NCBI RefSeq assembly: GCF_000512355.1 | Contig: NZ_CP004006.1 | Location: 2,500,501 to 2,564,500, forward strand | Source: Legionella oakridgensis ATCC 33761 = DSM 21215 | Lineage (GTDB): Bacteria; Pseudomonadota; Gammaproteobacteria; Legionellales; Legionellaceae | Direction: 5' to 3' | Length of the DNA: 64,000 nucleotides | Part shown: positions 49,616 through 61,342 of the stretch, one piece after another | How the letters are laid out: each line of letters starts with the position of its first letter | Numbering within the stretch: the stretch's first letter is position 1 | Notes under the pieces: generated by a model | Seen by the model: the letters and a program-made list of their open reading frames with translations, nothing else | What the model was told of the DNA's origin: nothing | Databases searched by the model: none | Translations under genes and position numbers: made by a program

Positions 49616-51442
49616 ATGATAGAAAAAATCCGTAATATTGCCATCATCGCGCATGTTGATCATGGCAAAACCACCCTCGTTGATAAATTATTACAACAGA
49701 CAGGCACTTTGAATGAACGCGCTCCTATGGTTGAACGCCTCATGGATTCCAACGCCTTGGAAAAAGAACGCGGCATTACTATTTTAGCTAAAAACACTTG
49801 CGTTCATTGGCAAGGCTATCAAATTAACATTGTTGATACCCCAGGGCACGCCGACTTCGGCGGCGAAGTTGAACGCATATTATCGATGGTTGACAGTGTG
49901 TTGCTGCTGGTGGATGCTGTAGATGGCCCCATGCCTCAGACTCGCTTTGTGACTCAAAAAGCTTTTGCGCGTGGATTAAATCCAATCGTCGTTATTAATA
50001 AAATTGACCGGCCAGGTGCCAGACCTCATTGGGTTATGGACCAAGTGTTTGATTTATTTGATAATCTTGGAGCAAGTGATAAACAACTGGATTTCCCTGT
50101 GATTTATGCCTCTGCGCTTCATGGTTATGCAAAACTCAATTTAGAAGATAATCACGAAGATATGCAACCCTTATTGCAAACCATCATCGATAAAGTAAAT
50201 CCGCCCGACGTTGATGAACAAGGCCCTTTTCAAATGCAAATCAGCTCACTGGACTATTCTTCCTACGTAGGAACCATTGGCATTGGTCGAGTGAGCCGCG
50301 GACAAATTAAAGCCAAATCACCTATTAAAATCATTGATAAACATGGCGAGGTGCGCAGTGGACGTTTACTGCAACTTTTAGGATTTAAAGGTCTTGAGCG
50401 CATTGAAATTGAACAAGCAAGCGCTGGGGATATCATCGCCATAACCGGTATTGCTGAATTAAATATATCCGATACCATTTGTGATCCGGCGCATGTTGAA
50501 GCCATGACTCCACTCACCGTTGATGAACCCACGATAAGTATGACCTTTCAGGTTAATGACTCTCCTTTTGCTGGACAAGAAGGAAAGTTTGTTACCAGCA
50601 GAAAATTGCGCGAAAGACTGCAAACTGAGTTACTGCATAATGTTGCTTTACGCGTTGAAGATACTGAAGATCCAGATAAATTCCGTGTGTCGGGTCGAGG
50701 CGAGCTGCATTTATCCATCCTTATTGAAAATATGCGGCGTGAAGGTTATGAATTGGCCATTTCCAAACCGGAAGTCATTTTACGCGAACAACAAGACGAA
50801 TTGCTTGAACCTTATGAGCGATTGACCGTGGATGTTGAAGAAAGCCATCAAGGCAGCATCATGGAAAAATTGGGTGAACGTCGCGGCGAATTACAAAATA
50901 TGCTGCCCGACGGCAAAGGGCGCGTACGATTGGATTACCTGATCCCCACTCGCGGATTGATTGGTTTCCATACAGAATTTTTATCCAGCACGTCCGGGAC
51001 AGGTCTCATGTATCATGTTTACGATCATTACGGTCCAGCCATCCGTGGACGAATTGGTAAACGCAACAACGGGGTGCTCATAGCCAACTGTCAAGGTACG
51101 GCGCGTGCATTTGCCTTGTTTAATCTCCAAGAGCGGGGACGCTTATTCATTGAACCACAAACGGTTTGCTATGAAGGCATGATCGTTGGCATTCACGCTC
51201 GGGATAATGACTTGGTCGTTAATGTTACCAAAGAAAAACAATTAACCAACATCCGCGCTGCTGGCAGTGATGAAAATATTATCCTGACGCCACCCGTTAA
51301 GTTTTCACTGGAACAAGCGTTAGAATTCATTGACGAGGATGAGTTGGTTGAAGTGACCCCACAATCCATTCGCTTGCGTAAAAAAGAATTAAAAGAACAT
51401 GAGCGTAAGCGTACAGCAAGGGCTGCAAATAATGAGGACTAA
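49616..51442 (+). CDS. typA: translational GTPase TypA/BipA
   Basis: TypA is an EF-G-like GTPase that associates with ribosomes, important for 50S assembly and growth under stress and cold. The 608-aa protein shows G1 [16 protein letters not shown]2 in [13 protein letters not shown]3 [15 protein letters not shown] and G4 NKIDRPGAR, then the EF-G-like domains and the TypA C-terminal domain ending in a basic tail ([14 protein letters not shown]). Start, length and motifs are normal. Confidence 0.97.
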   Translation: MIEKIRNIAIIAHVDHGKTTLVDKLLQQTGTLNERAPMVERLMDSNALEKERGITILAKNTCVHWQGYQINIVDTPGHADFGGEVERILSMVDSVLLLVDAVDGPMPQTRFVTQKAFARGLNPIVVINKIDRPGARPHWVMDQVFDLFDNLGASDKQLDFPVIYASALHGYAKLNLEDNHEDMQPLLQTIIDKVNPPDVDEQGPFQMQISSLDYSSYVGTIGIGRVSRGQIKAKSPIKIIDKHGEVRSGRLLQLLGFKGLERIEIEQASAGDIIAITGIAELNISDTICDPAHVEAMTPLTVDEPTISMTFQVNDSPFAGQEGKFVTSRKLRERLQTELLHNVALRVEDTEDPDKFRVSGRGELHLSILIENMRREGYELAISKPEVILREQQDELLEPYERLTVDVEESHQGSIMEKLGERRGELQNMLPDGKGRVRLDYLIPTRGLIGFHTEFLSSTSGTGLMYHVYDHYGPAIRGRIGKRNNGVLIANCQGTARAFALFNLQERGRLFIEPQTVCYEGMIVGIHARDNDLVVNVTKEKQLTNIRAAGSDENIILTPPVKFSLEQALEFIDEDELVEVTPQSIRLRKKELKEHERKRTARAANNED

Positions 51443-51490
51443 GAATTTTCTGGCCTTTGCTTTTTAATTTCCCCCATGCAAAAGGGGATT

Positions 51491-51546
51491 AGGAAGGATT
51501 TTGAACGTTCTTATTGATCCACAGAAAATCCTTCCTCCTTTTATAA
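51491..51546. repeat. 12-bp inverted repeat between typA and nadK
   Basis: AGGAAGGATTTT (51491-51502) and AAAATCCTTCCT (51535-51546) are perfect inverted copies around a 32-base spacer. CCCCCATGCAAAAGGGG just upstream and CTTTTATAAAAG just downstream are further small palindromes. This could be a transcript end or a dispersed small repeat; there is no T run to make it a clear terminator. Confidence 0.5.
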
Positions 51547-51604
51547 AAGAAGGCAACAGCAAAAACTCCATTTAAAATGGGAAATTATATGGACGGATTA
51601 ATGC

Positions 51605-52495
51605 ATGCTCAAACAGAAATTTAAACGGGTTATCTTATACGCACGCCAACACCGCGCTAATCAGAACGTCAATGAAACCTTACATCGACTCATAGATTAT
51701 TTAACCCCCCTGCACGTTGAGGTTTATCAAGATACAGACACCGCCGCAAGTTTTAAACTTAAACTGTCCATCCTTGCCCGTGAAGAAATGGGAGAAAAAC
51801 AAGATTTAATCATTGTGGTTGGTGGAGATGGAAGTTTGTTATCAGCTGCTCGCATGGCTATCAAAGTCAATGCCCCGGTGATTGGTATCAACCGTGGACG
51901 CTTAGGCTTTTTAACCGACATTTCACCCCAGGATATTGAAACCCAATTAACCAAAGTATTAAATGGAGAATATTTAGAAGAACGCCGTTTTTTACTGCAA
52001 ACACGAATTCAGGATGATGAAAATACTTATTTTCAAGGCGATGCCTTAAATGATGTCGTTCTGAGTCGCGGAAAAGAAACCCATTTAATTGAATTTGACG
52101 TTTATATTAATCAGCAATTTGTCAGTCACTATCGTGCGGATGGCTTAATTCTTGCCACACCAACAGGCTCCACCGCTTATGCCTTGTCAGCAGGTGGTCC
52201 GATTATGCACCCCCATCTTAATGCCATGGTCATGGTGCCCATGTTTTCCCACAGTTTAAGCACGCGTCCTTTGGTGACAGATGGGCAAGCATTCATTGAA
52301 TTAAAAATTAGTGAAAGTAATGAAAATAACTTGCAAATCAGTTGCGATGGACACGAGTCTTATGCGGTTAAACCAGGACAAATCGTCACCATTGAAAAAA
52401 ATGCCCAACAATTAAGATTGTTGCATCCATTGGAATATCATTATTATGATACTTTACGTATCAAATTAGGATGGGGAACAAAATCCCAAGGATAA
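51605..52495 (+). CDS. nadK: NAD kinase
   Basis: The enzyme phosphorylates NAD+ to NADP+. The 296-aa protein has the catalytic [13 protein letters not shown] near residue 74, [12 protein letters not shown] near residue 98, the family stretch LNDVVLSRG, and [15 protein letters not shown] near residue 188. The stop is followed directly by the recN start, so the two genes are probably cotranscribed, as often found in gammaproteobacteria. Confidence 0.96.
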   Translation: MLKQKFKRVILYARQHRANQNVNETLHRLIDYLTPLHVEVYQDTDTAASFKLKLSILAREEMGEKQDLIIVVGGDGSLLSAARMAIKVNAPVIGINRGRLGFLTDISPQDIETQLTKVLNGEYLEERRFLLQTRIQDDENTYFQGDALNDVVLSRGKETHLIEFDVYINQQFVSHYRADGLILATPTGSTAYALSAGGPIMHPHLNAMVMVPMFSHSLSTRPLVTDGQAFIELKISESNENNLQISCDGHESYAVKPGQIVTIEKNAQQLRLLHPLEYHYYDTLRIKLGWGTKSQG

Positions 52496-54163
52496 ATGAT
52501 GCTCACCTCCTTACGTATTGAAAATTTTGCGATTGTTTCGCAACTGGAATTGGATTTCAGTCAAGGCATGACTGCATTCACCGGTGAAACCGGCGCCGGT
52601 AAATCGATCATGATTGATGCTTTAATGCTCGCGCTGGGAGAACGTGCTGATGCCTCAGTCATTCGACCAGGCGCAGAAAAATGTGATATCAATGCCTGTT
52701 TTCATTATGATGAAAATTCACTGCCGGCGCATTGGTTGCATGCACATGACGCTACTGCCGAAGATGGCGTTCTTTATTTACGTCGAATTATATATGCCGA
52801 AGGTCGCTCCAAATCCTACATCAATGGCCAACCTTTTCCTCTGCAAAAACTCAAAGAACTCAGCGGACTTCTGGTAGACATTCATGGCCAACATCAGCAC
52901 CAGTCTCTGCTCCAACACGCGACCCATCGCCAACAATTAGATCAATTTGCCGGTCATGCTGATTTATTGCAGGCAGTTGAGCAAGCCTATCGGCAATGCC
53001 AGCATACGTATCAACAACTACAACAACTGAACCTTGAAAATACAAGCAACGAACGTGTGGCATTGCTTCAGTACCAAATTGATGAACTAACCCACCTGAA
53101 CTTAGAACACGATGAAATGCAAAAGTTGCATGAAGAGCACCAATTGCTGCATCATGCAAAAGATTATCTCGAGCGTACACAGCAGATTACCGAACGACTC
53201 AATGCAGATGAACAACCAAACATCACCCGATCTTTAAATTACATTTTGCAATTATTGGCTTCCTTGCCTCAAGACCATGCTTGTATAAAAAATGCCTGTG
53301 AACTGGTAAACAGTGCTCTCATTCAATGCGAAGAAGCTTTGGATGAAATGCACAGATTTTCGGCACAAGTACAGCTTGATCCGGAACGTCTGCAGCAGGT
53401 GGAAGAACGGATTAGCCTTCTTCATCAAGCAGCGCGGAAGCATCACGTGGAAGCCAGTCAATTATTAACACACCACCTCCGCTTGCAAAAAGAACTGGAC
53501 ACCTTACAAAATGCAGAACAAGAACTCCACAAGCAACAACAGCAATATCAGCAACAATTAGCAATGTATGAACAAGCCGCACTTGCATTAAGACAATCCA
53601 GGCGCCTTTATGCTGAAAAGCTCGCTGAAGAAATCAGCCAGACCATTCGGCAACTTGGCATGCCACAAGGATTTATTCAAATTGAATTAAGTCCGCTGGA
53701 TAAAATGCAGTCACATGGTCTAGATAAAGTGGAATATAAGGTTTGTACAAATCCAGGCATGATCCCAGATAGCCTCGCAAAAATTGCATCAGGAGGAGAA
53801 CTCTCCCGTATAAGTCTTGCAATCCATATGATCACAGCACAACGTGGTGCTACTCCAACGCTTTTATTTGACGAAGTCGATGTTGGTATTGGAGGAGCAA
53901 CGGCAGCCCTGGTGGGTCAGTTATTGCGTAATCTGGGCGAACGATTGCAACTATTTTGCGTCACGCATCAGCCGCAGGTTGCTTCTTCTGCCCACCACCA
54001 TTTTATTGTAGAGAAATATATTGCGCATGGACAAACTTTTTCTTCCATTAAGAAATTGACCAACCATGAAAAAATTGAAGAGCTTGCCCGCATGCTTGGT
54101 GGATTGACTATCACAGAACAAACCCGCTCCCATGCCCGTGAATTATTAGAGCGCATGGATTAG
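52496..54163 (+). CDS. recN: DNA repair protein RecN
   Basis: RecN is an SMC-like ATPase that acts on DNA double-strand breaks. The 555-aa protein has N-terminal Walker A FTGETGAGKSIMIDAL near residue 28, a long Gln/His-rich coiled coil in the middle, the ABC signature ASGGELSRISLA near residue 429, and Walker B TLLFDEVDVGIGG. Two ATG codons stand in tandem right after the nadK stop, and either could be the start. Confidence 0.96.
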   Translation: MMLTSLRIENFAIVSQLELDFSQGMTAFTGETGAGKSIMIDALMLALGERADASVIRPGAEKCDINACFHYDENSLPAHWLHAHDATAEDGVLYLRRIIYAEGRSKSYINGQPFPLQKLKELSGLLVDIHGQHQHQSLLQHATHRQQLDQFAGHADLLQAVEQAYRQCQHTYQQLQQLNLENTSNERVALLQYQIDELTHLNLEHDEMQKLHEEHQLLHHAKDYLERTQQITERLNADEQPNITRSLNYILQLLASLPQDHACIKNACELVNSALIQCEEALDEMHRFSAQVQLDPERLQQVEERISLLHQAARKHHVEASQLLTHHLRLQKELDTLQNAEQELHKQQQQYQQQLAMYEQAALALRQSRRLYAEKLAEEISQTIRQLGMPQGFIQIELSPLDKMQSHGLDKVEYKVCTNPGMIPDSLAKIASGGELSRISLAIHMITAQRGATPTLLFDEVDVGIGGATAALVGQLLRNLGERLQLFCVTHQPQVASSAHHHFIVEKYIAHGQTFSSIKKLTNHEKIEELARMLGGLTITEQTRSHARELLERMD

Positions 54164-54244
54164 GATATTCAAAAATACCAACGGCTTAAAACCTTTGCCA
54201 CCTGCGCTTCAACAAGCCCATCTCCCCGTTACAGGATTTTGGTT

Positions 54245-55054
54245 TTATGATTCTCCTGTGAGATAAGTACGCCGTTCCTGCATGGTTTCAATACTATTCA
54301 CAACGGATTGATGACAAATTGCTTTCATGATTGGTATAGAATCCAATGGTAATCCATTATGAATACCATAAGCAATGAAAAGACAATCTTGCCACGTTTG
54401 TTCATTTTTTCTTGCCTTGGGTTTTAACCATAAGGAAACCCATAAAAAATGAAATATCCAGCGCTCACGATGCAGCTCCATTTCATCAGCAAAAACAGCG
54501 GCCATGGCTTTATCAAACTGACACACTTTTACACCATCAACGTAGCTGCAATGCCGATTCACTAACCGATCAATTTGCGCATTTTCCACAAACCATGATT
54601 CTGTAAATTGCTTATCCTTTGACCATGATTTTGAACGGTTGAATGCTTCCCGCATGCGCTCCGGTGTAAAAGGACTAAGTTGCACGGTTAACTGTTCCAA
54701 AACATGAGCAACATCCAATTTACAAGGGATAAATTGCAAGCCAAGCACTTCTTGCATTTCCAACAAATGTAAATCAGGCATGTTACCATGCTCGATGGTC
54801 AATGCCAGAAAATGGTTTGCGAATAGCTCCAGATAGGGTATATCCACCGCGCGCAGCAACACACTGCCATCAAATGAGTCATCATAATAACGCGTTACAT
54901 CCGCAGCAGAAATGACCGGTGTGATCCAGGCATCTTTAATGCCAGTATCCTGTTTAAATAATAAGCCACACAGTTGGTGTTTGCGATTTTTCCTAAAATG
55001 AATAAAAATGCCTTGGGCACCGCTACCATCTACTTCACTCGCCTTAATTTCCAT
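54245..55054 (-). CDS. hypothetical protein, downstream member of a gene pair
   Basis: A 269-aa cytosolic-looking protein that I do not recognise. It has no signal peptide or membrane helix. It starts with MEIKASEVDGSGAQGIFIHF and contains the paired aromatic/basic stretch HRERWIFHFLWVSLWLKPKA near residue 197. An AGGAGG lies about 20 bases upstream of the ATG, inside the end of the preceding gene (gap 12 bp), so the two are probably one operon. No catalytic motif is visible. Confidence 0.75.
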   Translation of the reverse strand: MEIKASEVDGSGAQGIFIHFRKNRKHQLCGLLFKQDTGIKDAWITPVISAADVTRYYDDSFDGSVLLRAVDIPYLELFANHFLALTIEHGNMPDLHLLEMQEVLGLQFIPCKLDVAHVLEQLTVQLSPFTPERMREAFNRSKSWSKDKQFTESWFVENAQIDRLVNRHCSYVDGVKVCQFDKAMAAVFADEMELHRERWIFHFLWVSLWLKPKARKNEQTWQDCLFIAYGIHNGLPLDSIPIMKAICHQSVVNSIETMQERRTYLTGES

Positions 55055-55066
55055 ATAGGGTTTTTA

Positions 55067-55885
55067 CTACTTCCTCCTGGAAACAAGACCCCTTTTTACG
55101 TTGTTTTTTATCCAACGATCAAATTGCTCATGATAAGAAGGAGGATACCAGTGTTTTATGGCTTGCAAGCGAGAAAGAGACATTGAATTTAAGGTAATTT
55201 TATCGATTATCACCTCCAAAGTTGCCACCACCATGGCGCGCACTTCTTCTTTAGGGTGCAACAAATGCAATAGAGCAATATCCTGACCTTCCTGAATGCT
55301 GTAAAGGTCGATGACCAAATCTGCAAAAAAATCAGCAGGCATCGCATAACTTTGCGCAAAAAAATTCTCAGCAATATCGAACACACTGAGATCAGACAAC
55401 TCCTCGATCAAATCACGAATGGAGTTTAAATGCGAAATGGTATCTTCCGGTGCTAAGGCATCGTCTTCATTGGCCAAATTAAAATAAGCAGCTTTTAGCT
55501 CCTCAGAGAGTTCCACGTGTACTTCATAAAAAGCATTCAGGGCAGGCAGCCAGAAGCTGAGTGAATGCTTCCCTGCATCAATCGCTGCCGCCATGTGGCT
55601 CATGAGTTCTTTTAAACGCTTAGCGGCCAGTTTATTATCGGCTTCAATCGCAGACTGTAATTGCGCAATACAAATTTCCAAGGCAAAAATACATGCTGAG
55701 TAATAAGCACGATCATCTTCTGCTGCGGCTTCATCCAATGCATCGATTAAATCAACTAATTGCAATGCCAGTTCGGGTTCTTGTAAAAAATGAGCATAGT
55801 GTTCTGGATCAAGATGTTTACTTTGCTCAATCAACATCGCAATATCATTTATCCAGCGTTCCAAGCTGTTTGTATTATCAGTCAT
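55067..55885 (-). CDS. hypothetical helical protein, upstream member of a gene pair
   Basis: A 272-aa acidic, all-helical-looking protein of unknown function with a basic end (KNNVKRGLVSRRK). The region near residues 205-230 (LLHLLHPKEEVRAMVVATLE) looks like a HEAT-type helical repeat. The start overlaps the yciA stop (ATGA), and the next unknown gene follows after 12 bp, so it sits in a tex-yciA-unknown-unknown operon. Confidence 0.75.
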   Translation of the reverse strand: MTDNTNSLERWINDIAMLIEQSKHLDPEHYAHFLQEPELALQLVDLIDALDEAAAEDDRAYYSACIFALEICIAQLQSAIEADNKLAAKRLKELMSHMAAAIDAGKHSLSFWLPALNAFYEVHVELSEELKAAYFNLANEDDALAPEDTISHLNSIRDLIEELSDLSVFDIAENFFAQSYAMPADFFADLVIDLYSIQEGQDIALLHLLHPKEEVRAMVVATLEVIIDKITLNSMSLSRLQAIKHWYPPSYHEQFDRWIKNNVKRGLVSRRK

Positions 55886-56265
55886 TCCGGAACAGGCACC
55901 GCACGTGGACGCCCATGCTCATCAATCGCGACGAAAACAAATGTTCCCTCAGTGACTCGATATTTTTCACCGGTTGCAAGCATCTCAGTCCAAACTTCTA
56001 CGGCGATGGTCATAGAGGTTTTACCACGTTTGATGAGTTCAACATGACAACTGACGACATCCCCAACATGCACCGGCCTAAGAAAAGTCATTGAATGAAT
56101 CGCTACCGTTGCAACACGACCATGCGCCAGTTTCTTGGCCAATACCCCGGCAGCAAGATCCATCTGTGACACTAACCAACCGCCAAAAATATCACCATTG
56201 GCATTGGTATCTGCCGGCATGGCCAATGTTTGAATGGTAATTTCACCTCGAGGAGTTTCCATCAT
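55882..56265 (-). CDS. yciA: acyl-CoA thioesterase YciA
   Basis: A hotdog-fold thioesterase that hydrolyses a broad range of acyl-CoAs. The 127-aa protein shows TLAMPADTNANGDIFGGWLV (catalytic Asp region), the helix SQMDLAAGVLAKKL, and VATVAIHSMTFLRPVHVGDV, all typical of the YciA group. It lies 13 bp downstream of tex and overlaps the next gene by four bases. Confidence 0.94.
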   Translation of the reverse strand: MMETPRGEITIQTLAMPADTNANGDIFGGWLVSQMDLAAGVLAKKLAHGRVATVAIHSMTFLRPVHVGDVVSCHVELIKRGKTSMTIAVEVWTEMLATGEKYRVTEGTFVFVAIDEHGRPRAVPVPE

Positions 56266-56278
56266 TCAGACCCTCGCT

Positions 56279-58603
56279 TCAATTTTGCCAAAGCATCCGC
56301 CATGGCGGTGTTAAAGAGTGGTTTTTACTTAAGGGAGCCTTTTGTGGTTTTTCCGCTTTTTTAATTGGGGTTTTGGGTTTGAGAGCCGCGGTTTTTTTCA
56401 AATTCTCGGATTTTTCCGGTTTTCTCTGCGCAACAGCTTTTTCCTCATTTAATTTCATACTCAAGCCAATACGCCGGCGCTCTTTATCCACTTCTACCAC
56501 TTTTACAGTAATGATATCGCCCGCTTTGACAATAGTGCGAGGATCCGTGATAAACCGCGATGTCATCGCGGAAATATGGACTAAGCCATCCTGGTGCACA
56601 CCAATATCCACAAAAGCACCAAAATTAGTAACATTGCTTACAACACCTTCCAGAATCATTCCTTCCTGTAAATGACTGATGTCTTCAACGCCTTCTTTAA
56701 AATGGGCGGTTTTAAACTCTGGCCTTGGGTCCCGACCCGGTTTTTCCAGTTCCTTCAAAACATCATAGATGGTTGGTAAACCAAATTGCTCATCCACGTA
56801 ATCTGCGGCATTTACGCTTTGTAATAATTCCTGGTTACCTACTAAATGGCAAATATCAATCTGTTTATTTATTAGTATTTTCTGCACCAAAGGATAGGCC
56901 TCTGGATGTACAGCCGACGCATCTAAGGGATTATCTCCATCCATAATTCGCAGGAATCCAGCCGACTGCTGAAATGTTTTTTCTCCCATCCGTGCGATGC
57001 TTTTTAGCTGTTCGCGGTTTTGAAAGCTGCCATGCTCATTACGGTATTGTACTAAATTCTTAGCCAATGACTCATTAAATCCAGACACTCGGGTCAATAA
57101 GGATGCGGAAGCAGTATTTACATCGACACCCACGGCGTTCACACAATCTTCCACCACCGCCTCAAGACAACGCGCTAGCCGAGCTTGATTAACATCGTGT
57201 TGATACTGTCCCACCCCAATGGATTTAGGCTCAATTTTTACCAATTCAGCCAAAGGATCTTGCAATCGTCTGGCAATGGAAACAGCCCCACGCAAGGTTA
57301 CATCCAGATCGGGAAACTCATCGGCAGCTAACTCAGACGCTGAATAAACCGATGCTCCTGCTTCACTCACCATGACTTTATTTAACTTTAAATCCGGATA
57401 CATTTTAATCATATCCGTCACTAAACGCTCCGTTTCACGCGAAGCAGTCCCATTCCCAATGCTGATAAGCTTAACTTGATGTTTGGCCGCTAATTTAGCC
57501 AACGTGGCTATGGCTTCATGCCATTCATTCTGTGGAGCAAAAGGAAACACCGTTGCATAGTCCAATAATTTACCGGTTTCATCCACCACCACTGTTTTTA
57601 CTCCAGTACGAATGCCAGGATCCAATCCCATGGTTGTTTTTGGACCCGCTGGTGCAGCTAACAAAAGATCCCGCAAATTAGAGGCAAATACCTTGATTGC
57701 CTCTTCATCAGCTAATTCACGAATCCGGGCAAGGAGTTCCAATTCCAACTTGGTGAATAATTTAATTTTCCAAGTCAAGCGCACCGTTTCTTTCAGCCAA
57801 TCCGCGGTCTGTCCTTGTGACGCGATATTAAAGTAAGCACTCATTCGTTTCTCACCATACTCCGGCTCATTTGGTAAAGTCAGTGCCAACTGTAAAACAC
57901 CTTCGCGTCGTCCACGAAATAAAGCCAATGCTCGGTGGGAAGGAATTTTTTTTATCGGTTCAGCGTAATCGAAATAATCCGCGTACTTATTACCGGCCGC
58001 CTTCTTATCTTCCACCCCTTTGGCTTGCAAAACTCCATGGAGCCATAAATATTGACGAAGTTCATCAATGAGATCGGCATCTTCGGCAAATCTTTCCATC
58101 AAAATTTGCCGGGCTCCTTCCAAAGCGGCTTCAACATCGGGCACACTTGCTTCTGCATTGATAAATTGGGCGGCATACGTTTCTGGAATAAGAGACGAAT
58201 CTTGCCATAACGCAATTGCTAAAGGCTCCAAACCAGCCTCTTTAGCAATATGCGCTTTAGTGCGACGTTTTGGTCGGTAAGGAAGATACAAATCTTCCAA
58301 ACGTGTTTTTGTATCCGCAGTGAGAATGGCTTGTTCCAGCTCAAAGGTTAGTTTTTCTTGCTCACGTATGCTTTGCAGGATATGAGTCCGCCGCTCATCC
58401 AATTCGCGCAGATAGTGCAAACGCTCAGCAAGCAAACGCAACTGGTTATCATTGAGTCCCTGAGTTGCTTCTTTGCGATACCGTGCAATAAAGGGCACCG
58501 TTGCCCCTTCATCCAGCAAACGAATAGCTGCTTCTACTTGTGCAACGTTGGCTTTGATCTCTTGAGCAATAACTGCCGCTGTCGTCAACCTTTGTTGAGT
58601 CAT
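56279..58603 (-). CDS. tex: Tex family RNA-binding transcription accessory protein
   Basis: A 774-aa Tex/YhgF protein. The N-terminal helical domain starts near [21 protein letters not shown] YqgF-like nuclease fold lies around [20 protein letters not shown] (residue 325), a helix-hairpin-helix region follows, and a C-terminal S1 RNA-binding domain lies at about 640-710 ([20 protein letters not shown]). The last 60 residues are Lys/Pro-rich. It begins the operon with yciA and two unknown genes. Confidence 0.96.
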   Translation of the reverse strand: MTQQRLTTAAVIAQEIKANVAQVEAAIRLLDEGATVPFIARYRKEATQGLNDNQLRLLAERLHYLRELDERRTHILQSIREQEKLTFELEQAILTADTKTRLEDLYLPYRPKRRTKAHIAKEAGLEPLAIALWQDSSLIPETYAAQFINAEASVPDVEAALEGARQILMERFAEDADLIDELRQYLWLHGVLQAKGVEDKKAAGNKYADYFDYAEPIKKIPSHRALALFRGRREGVLQLALTLPNEPEYGEKRMSAYFNIASQGQTADWLKETVRLTWKIKLFTKLELELLARIRELADEEAIKVFASNLRDLLLAAPAGPKTTMGLDPGIRTGVKTVVVDETGKLLDYATVFPFAPQNEWHEAIATLAKLAAKHQVKLISIGNGTASRETERLVTDMIKMYPDLKLNKVMVSEAGASVYSASELAADEFPDLDVTLRGAVSIARRLQDPLAELVKIEPKSIGVGQYQHDVNQARLARCLEAVVEDCVNAVGVDVNTASASLLTRVSGFNESLAKNLVQYRNEHGSFQNREQLKSIARMGEKTFQQSAGFLRIMDGDNPLDASAVHPEAYPLVQKILINKQIDICHLVGNQELLQSVNAADYVDEQFGLPTIYDVLKELEKPGRDPRPEFKTAHFKEGVEDISHLQEGMILEGVVSNVTNFGAFVDIGVHQDGLVHISAMTSRFITDPRTIVKAGDIITVKVVEVDKERRRIGLSMKLNEEKAVAQRKPEKSENLKKTAALKPKTPIKKAEKPQKAPLSKNHSLTPPWRMLWQN

Positions 58604-58838
58604 TTATTTCCCCGTAAAACTTCTATAAAAATCTAATCTTAAGCCCATTGTCATGGCTTTCGCGGCTGAAAATGTTAACAAAATTTCGACATCCTGCAAT
58701 CAGCACATGCTGCCGTGATTGTTTTAATGTTACCTATGCATTTGCAATTTCATTGAAACGATAGGAAAAATTAAAAATCAAGATAATACCCACACAAAAG
58801 TTGGCATATTATATACTTATCATCCGTGAAACTGCATC

Positions 58839-60653
58839 TTATTCTACAGTAACCGACTTTGCCAAATTACGCGGTTGATCCACATCCGTCCCTTTCATCA
58901 CCGCCACATGATAAGCCAAAAGCTGCAAAGGCAGCGTATAAATAATTGGAGCTACCCACTGCCCACAGGCAGGCACTTTAATGAGACGCGCCCCATTCGC
59001 TGCCCAAGATTGCGAATCGTCAACAAAGACAATTAATTGTCCACCGCGGGCACTGACTTCATGTAAATTCGATTTCAATTTATCAAGCAGTTCATCATTT
59101 GGAGCCACTGCTACCACAGGCATATCCTTGTCAACCAGCGCCAATGGTCCATGCTTTAATTCCCCGGCAGGATAAGCTTCGGCATGAATATAAGAAATTT
59201 CCTTCAATTTTAATGCACCTTCAAGCGCTACGGGGTATTGCACGCCACGTCCCAAAAATAAAGCATGCGCTTTGTTAATAAACAAAGCAGACAGCGAGGC
59301 AATATCCTCATTCATTTTTAAGGTACGCCCACAACAAACAGGTAATTGCTGCAATTGGGCCAAGACTTCCAAACCGCGAGCATCGCGGCAAAGGGCTGCA
59401 GCCAACATTAAAAAAGCGGCTAATTGCGTGGTAAATGCTTTGGTTGAAGCCACGCCAATTTCTACGCCAGCTCGTGTCAGAAAAACAAAATCAGATTCAC
59501 GCACCAAAGAACTGGTAGCAACATTACAAATAGCAAATGTCGCCAAATAATTCATTGCTTTGGCTTTATGGAGTGCTGCCAAGGTGTCTGCTGTTTCTCC
59601 AGATTGCGATACCGTAATAAATAATGTTTTATCCCCCACAACCACATCACGATAACGATATTCACTGGCTATCTCCACTTGCGTTGGCAATCCTGTCAAG
59701 GATTCCAGCCAATACCGGGCAATTAAGCCGGCATGGTAACTGGTGCCACAAGCAACAATATGAATTTGTTTAACATCATTAAAAACGTTGACAGCTCGTT
59801 CGCCGAAACTGGCTTTAAGCACAGGTAAACTTGAAATACGTCCTTCCAGAGTATCAGCAAGCACTTTGCTTTGCTCAAAGATTTCTTTAAGCATGAAGTG
59901 TCGATATGGGCCTTTGCTAACGGCAAGCGAATCCTCATTTAAAACCTGGACTTGACGTTGTACAGGCTGATTATGAGCATCAAACAATTCCAGTTTTGTT
60001 GCCGACAATCGGGCACTGTCACCTTCTTCCAAATAAACCACCGATTGTGCAAAAGAGCGCAAAGCCAATGCATCCGAAGCAATAAAATGTTCATCTATAC
60101 CAACGCCAACCACTAATGGACTTCCTTTACGGATAGCCACCAGCTCTTGGGGAAAACGTTGATGAATAACTCCAAGTGCAAAAGCACCCGTCATTTGCGC
60201 AGCACTGGCTTGCACTGCCGTTAACAGAGACTGGTATTGCTGGAAGTGGTGATGGATAAGATGAGCAGCCACTTCGGTATCTGTTTCAGAAGTGAATTCA
60301 TAACCAAGCTCCTGCAAGTAACGACGCAGTTCATCATGATTTTCAATGATGCCATTATGCACCACTGCAATTTCTCCATGTGACATATGAGGATGAGCAT
60401 TTTGTTCGCAGGGCTTGCCATGTGTAGCCCACCGGGTATGAGCAATTCCGGTATTACCAGCAATCGCTGTCTCCCGCATTGCATCAATGAGAGTTTGCAC
60501 CTTACCCTGGATTCTTAAACGTTTTAATTGAAAATCACCGTCGATGACCGCAATGCCTGCTGAGTCATAACCACGATATTCGAGCCTACGCAAACCCTCC
60601 AGTAATATTTTGCTGCTTTCCCGGTGTGAAACCGCGCCCATTATTCCGCACAT
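58839..60653 (-). CDS. glmS: glutamine-fructose-6-phosphate aminotransferase (isomerizing)
   Basis: GlmS makes glucosamine-6-phosphate, the first step to UDP-GlcNAc, and supplies the substrate of GlmM encoded at 11.4 kb. The 604-aa protein starts MCGIMGAVSHRES with the catalytic Cys after Met. The glutaminase domain continues with HTRWATHGKP. Two SIS domains follow (CGTSYHAGLIARYW; FLGRGVQYPVALEGALKLKE), and it ends NLAKSVTVE, the conserved C-terminus. It lies 11 bp downstream of smpB. I saw no glmS ribozyme, as expected outside Firmicutes. Confidence 0.97.
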   Translation of the reverse strand: MCGIMGAVSHRESSKILLEGLRRLEYRGYDSAGIAVIDGDFQLKRLRIQGKVQTLIDAMRETAIAGNTGIAHTRWATHGKPCEQNAHPHMSHGEIAVVHNGIIENHDELRRYLQELGYEFTSETDTEVAAHLIHHHFQQYQSLLTAVQASAAQMTGAFALGVIHQRFPQELVAIRKGSPLVVGVGIDEHFIASDALALRSFAQSVVYLEEGDSARLSATKLELFDAHNQPVQRQVQVLNEDSLAVSKGPYRHFMLKEIFEQSKVLADTLEGRISSLPVLKASFGERAVNVFNDVKQIHIVACGTSYHAGLIARYWLESLTGLPTQVEIASEYRYRDVVVGDKTLFITVSQSGETADTLAALHKAKAMNYLATFAICNVATSSLVRESDFVFLTRAGVEIGVASTKAFTTQLAAFLMLAAALCRDARGLEVLAQLQQLPVCCGRTLKMNEDIASLSALFINKAHALFLGRGVQYPVALEGALKLKEISYIHAEAYPAGELKHGPLALVDKDMPVVAVAPNDELLDKLKSNLHEVSARGGQLIVFVDDSQSWAANGARLIKVPACGQWVAPIIYTLPLQLLAYHVAVMKGTDVDQPRNLAKSVTVE

Positions 60654-60664
60654 ACTCGTTCCTC

Positions 60665-61141
60665 TTAATTATTTTTTGTAGTTTTCATGATGCGAGCACG
60701 ATCTCGCTGCCAATCCCTTTCTTTCATGGTATCTCTCTTATCATGCGTCTTTTTACCTTTTGCCAGAGCAATTTTTATTTTAATTAAATTTTTCTTCCAA
60801 TACATGGACAAGGGCACCAAGGTATACCCTTGACGTTCTACACTGCCAATTAATTGGTTCAACTCACGCCGATTCAATAACAATTTGCGAGTACGCACAG
60901 GATCAGCATGAATATGGGTAGATGCTGTAGGTAATGGCTGAATTTGGGCCCCCAGCAACCATGCTTCCCCATATTTAATAATCACATGTGCGTCAGAAAG
61001 GTTCACTTTACCGGCACGCAAGCTTTTTATTTCCCAACCCTCAAGCACCAGACCCGCTTCGTATTCATCTTCAATAAAATAATCGAAGCGCGCCTTTTTA
61101 TTGGCCACAATCGTAGCGCTTTGTTGTTTATTGGCCACCAT
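60665..61141 (-). CDS. smpB: SsrA-binding protein SmpB
   Basis: SmpB works with tmRNA in trans-translation to free stalled ribosomes. The 158-aa protein has the family core [20 protein letters not shown] and [17 protein letters not shown], then the basic C-terminal tail ([20 protein letters not shown]). It is upstream of glmS on the same strand and divergent from bcp. No tmRNA gene is visible in the window. Confidence 0.97.
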   Translation of the reverse strand: MVANKQQSATIVANKKARFDYFIEDEYEAGLVLEGWEIKSLRAGKVNLSDAHVIIKYGEAWLLGAQIQPLPTASTHIHADPVRTRKLLLNRRELNQLIGSVERQGYTLVPLSMYWKKNLIKIKIALAKGKKTHDKRDTMKERDWQRDRARIMKTTKNN

Positions 61142-61342
61142 GCAACACCTAACTATAATGACTTAAATTAACTCAGGGTAAGATCATACCATTTTGATCA
61201 ACAAACGCCTGCATACATTGATTAAAATTTTGTCATTCCCGTACAAGCGGAAATGATACAAAAAAGTATGATGTTCCCCTGTCAATTGCCTAGGATACCA
61301 TGTTCCTGCTATTATACGCAGTTGTCCAGGGAGAATTTTCCA

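Noticed and set aside
58604-58838. Possible regulatory RNA between tex and glmS
   Set aside because: I saw no stable hairpin with a T run and no resemblance to a glmS ribozyme or to GlmY/GlmZ. It is A+T-rich intergenic sequence only.
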